Assembly: GCA_030867875.1 (NCBI GenBank)
Contig: JAOWCC010000577.1
Coordinates: 153,380,344-153,444,343, forward strand
Length of the DNA stretch: 64,000 nucleotides
Reading direction: 5' to 3'
Origin: Actinernus sp. WN-2022
Lineage: Eukaryota > Cnidaria > Anthozoa > Actiniaria > Actinernidae
In this document: positions 62,685 to 64,000 of the stretch, piece after piece
Layout: the number at the start of each line of letters is the position of its first letter
Position numbering within the stretch: position 1 is the stretch's first letter
Program-made: the position numbers and the translations under genes
The notes under the pieces: model-generated
Databases searched by the model: none
Seen by the model: only the letters and a program-made list of their open reading frames with translations
Told to the model about the DNA's origin: nothing

Positions 62685-64000
62685 AATCTGCGTCATCCTG
62701 CATCATCCTGCATCATCCTGCATAATTCTGCATCATCCTGCTTCAATCTGCTTCAATCTGCTTCAATCTGCATCATCCTGCTTCAATCTGGTTCAATCTG
62801 CATCCTGCATCGTCCTGCATCATCCTGCATCATCCTGCATCATCCTGCATTATTCTGCATCATGCTGCATCATCCTGCATCATCCTGCATCATCCTGCAT
62901 TATCCTGCATCATCCTGCAAAATTCTGCATCATCCTGCTTCAATCTGCTTCTATCTGCTTCAATCTGCATCATCCTGCTTCAATCTGCGTCATCCTGCAT
63001 CATCCTGCATCATCCTGCATCATCCTGCATAATTCTGCATCATCCTGCTTCAATCTGCTTCAATCTGCTTCAATCTGCATCATCCTGCTTCAATCTGCAT
63101 CATCCTGCTTCAATCTGCGTCATCCTGCATCATCCTGCATCATCCTGCATCATCCTGCATCATCCTGCTTCAATCTGCGTCATCCTGCATCGTCCTGCAT
63201 CATCCTGCATAATTCTGCATCATCCTGCTTCAATCTGCTTCTATCTGCTTCAATCTGCATCATCCTGCTTCAATCTGCGTCATCCTGCATCATCCTGCAT
63301 CTTCCTGCATAATTCTGCATCATCCTGCTTCAATCTGCTTCAATCTGCTTCAATCTGCATCATCCTGCTTCAATCTGCGTCATCCTGTATCATCCTGCAT
63401 CATCCTGCATCATCCTGCGTTATCCTGCATCATCCTGCATCCTCCTGCATCATCCTACATCATCCTGCATCATCCTGCATCATTCTGCTTCAATCTGCGT
63501 CATCTTGCATCATCCTGCGTCATCCTGCATCATCCTGCATCATCCTGCATCATCCTGCATCATCCTGCATCGTCCTGCATCATCCTGCATCATCCTGCAT
63601 CATCCTGCATCATTCTGCTTCAATCTGCGTCATCTTGCATCATCCTGCGTCATCCTGCATCATCCTGCATCATCCTGCATAATTCTGCATAATTCTGCAT
63701 CATCCTGCTTCAATCTGCTTCTATCTGCTTCAATCTCCATCATCCTGCATCATCCTGCATCATCCTGCATCATCCTGCATAATTCTGCATCATCCTGCTT
63801 CAATCTACTTCAATCTGCTTCAATCTGTATCATCCTGCATCATCCTGCATCATCCTGCATCATCCTGCATTATCCTGCATCATCCTGCATCATCCTGTAT
63901 CATCCTGCATGATTCTGCATCATCCTGCATCAATCTGCTTCAATCTGCTTCAATCTGCGTCATCCTGCATCATCCTGCATCATCCTGCATCATCCTGCTT
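62685..64000. repeat. 10 bp satellite, third block (continues past window)
   Basis: The array resumes after the second LINE and runs off the right edge. It has the same 7-base unit at 62797 as the block after LINE copy 1. From about 62890 it follows the order seen from about 25790 and 58840, including the rare unit cctgcaaaat. Confidence 0.96.

Noticed and set aside
21258..63912. Many plus-strand open frames of 65-687 codons in the satellite
   Set aside because: All read the decapeptide [10 protein letters not shown] and variants, produced by a stop-free 10 bp unit in all three frames. There is no codon bias, splicing, start context or family likeness.
21301..64000. CRISPR-like array of regular repeats
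   Set aside because: There are no unique spacers. Units are directly abutting 10-mers, and the context is an animal genome with no cas genes.

Overview
The window is animal genomic DNA. It is AT-rich, has split genes with GT-AG introns, and holds non-LTR retrotransposon remnants, many short terminal-inverted-repeat elements and a very large satellite. The style of the repeats and proteins suggests a cnidarian, probably an anthozoan such as a stony coral or anemone. That placement is inferred from remembered families, not from a search.

Layout. (1) 1-4480, minus strand: the first four coding exons of kynurenine 3-monooxygenase (KMO). They were found by splice-site and protein reading; no exon forms a long open frame. 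The rest of the gene lies beyond the left edge. (2) 4621-7043, just upstream of the KMO start: a nest of inverted-repeat elements, including two opposed copies of a ~560 bp element with G/C-run ends and 7-8 bp target duplications, plus a tRNA-derived SINE. (3) 7185-11480: a 15 bp minisatellite, a decayed LINE on the minus strand and a ~750 bp MITE. (4) 12290-15100: several MITEs, including a third copy of the ~560 bp element (internally deleted) and two TA-flanked MITEs. (5) 15134-16932, minus strand: part of a gene with a thrombospondin type-1 exon and a transmembrane exon in matching phase. Its intron holds inverted-repeat elements, one with a SAP-like coding fragment. (6) 17538-21180: a minisatellite, a Mutator-like MITE, palindromes and a LINE 3' remnant.

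(7) 21301-64000: a 10 bp satellite (consensus cctgcatcat) that runs off the right edge. It is about 40.1 kb, or about 4,000 units. It is broken only by two copies of one 5'-truncated LINE, at 29431-30724 and 61403-62684. Variation is almost entirely base substitution, and the 10 bp register shifts only at seven places that represent two ancestral indels. Variant units form recurring words, and these recur in larger blocks (0.33, 0.5, 1.15, 1.75, ~5, and ~9-10 kb at ~32 kb spacing). The long plus-strand open frames in the satellite are an arithmetic effect of a 10 bp stop-free unit and are not genes.

The two host genes show no functional link. The main interest is the satellite: its rigid register, its layered duplication history, and the filled and empty LINE insertion sites that date those duplications relative to one another.
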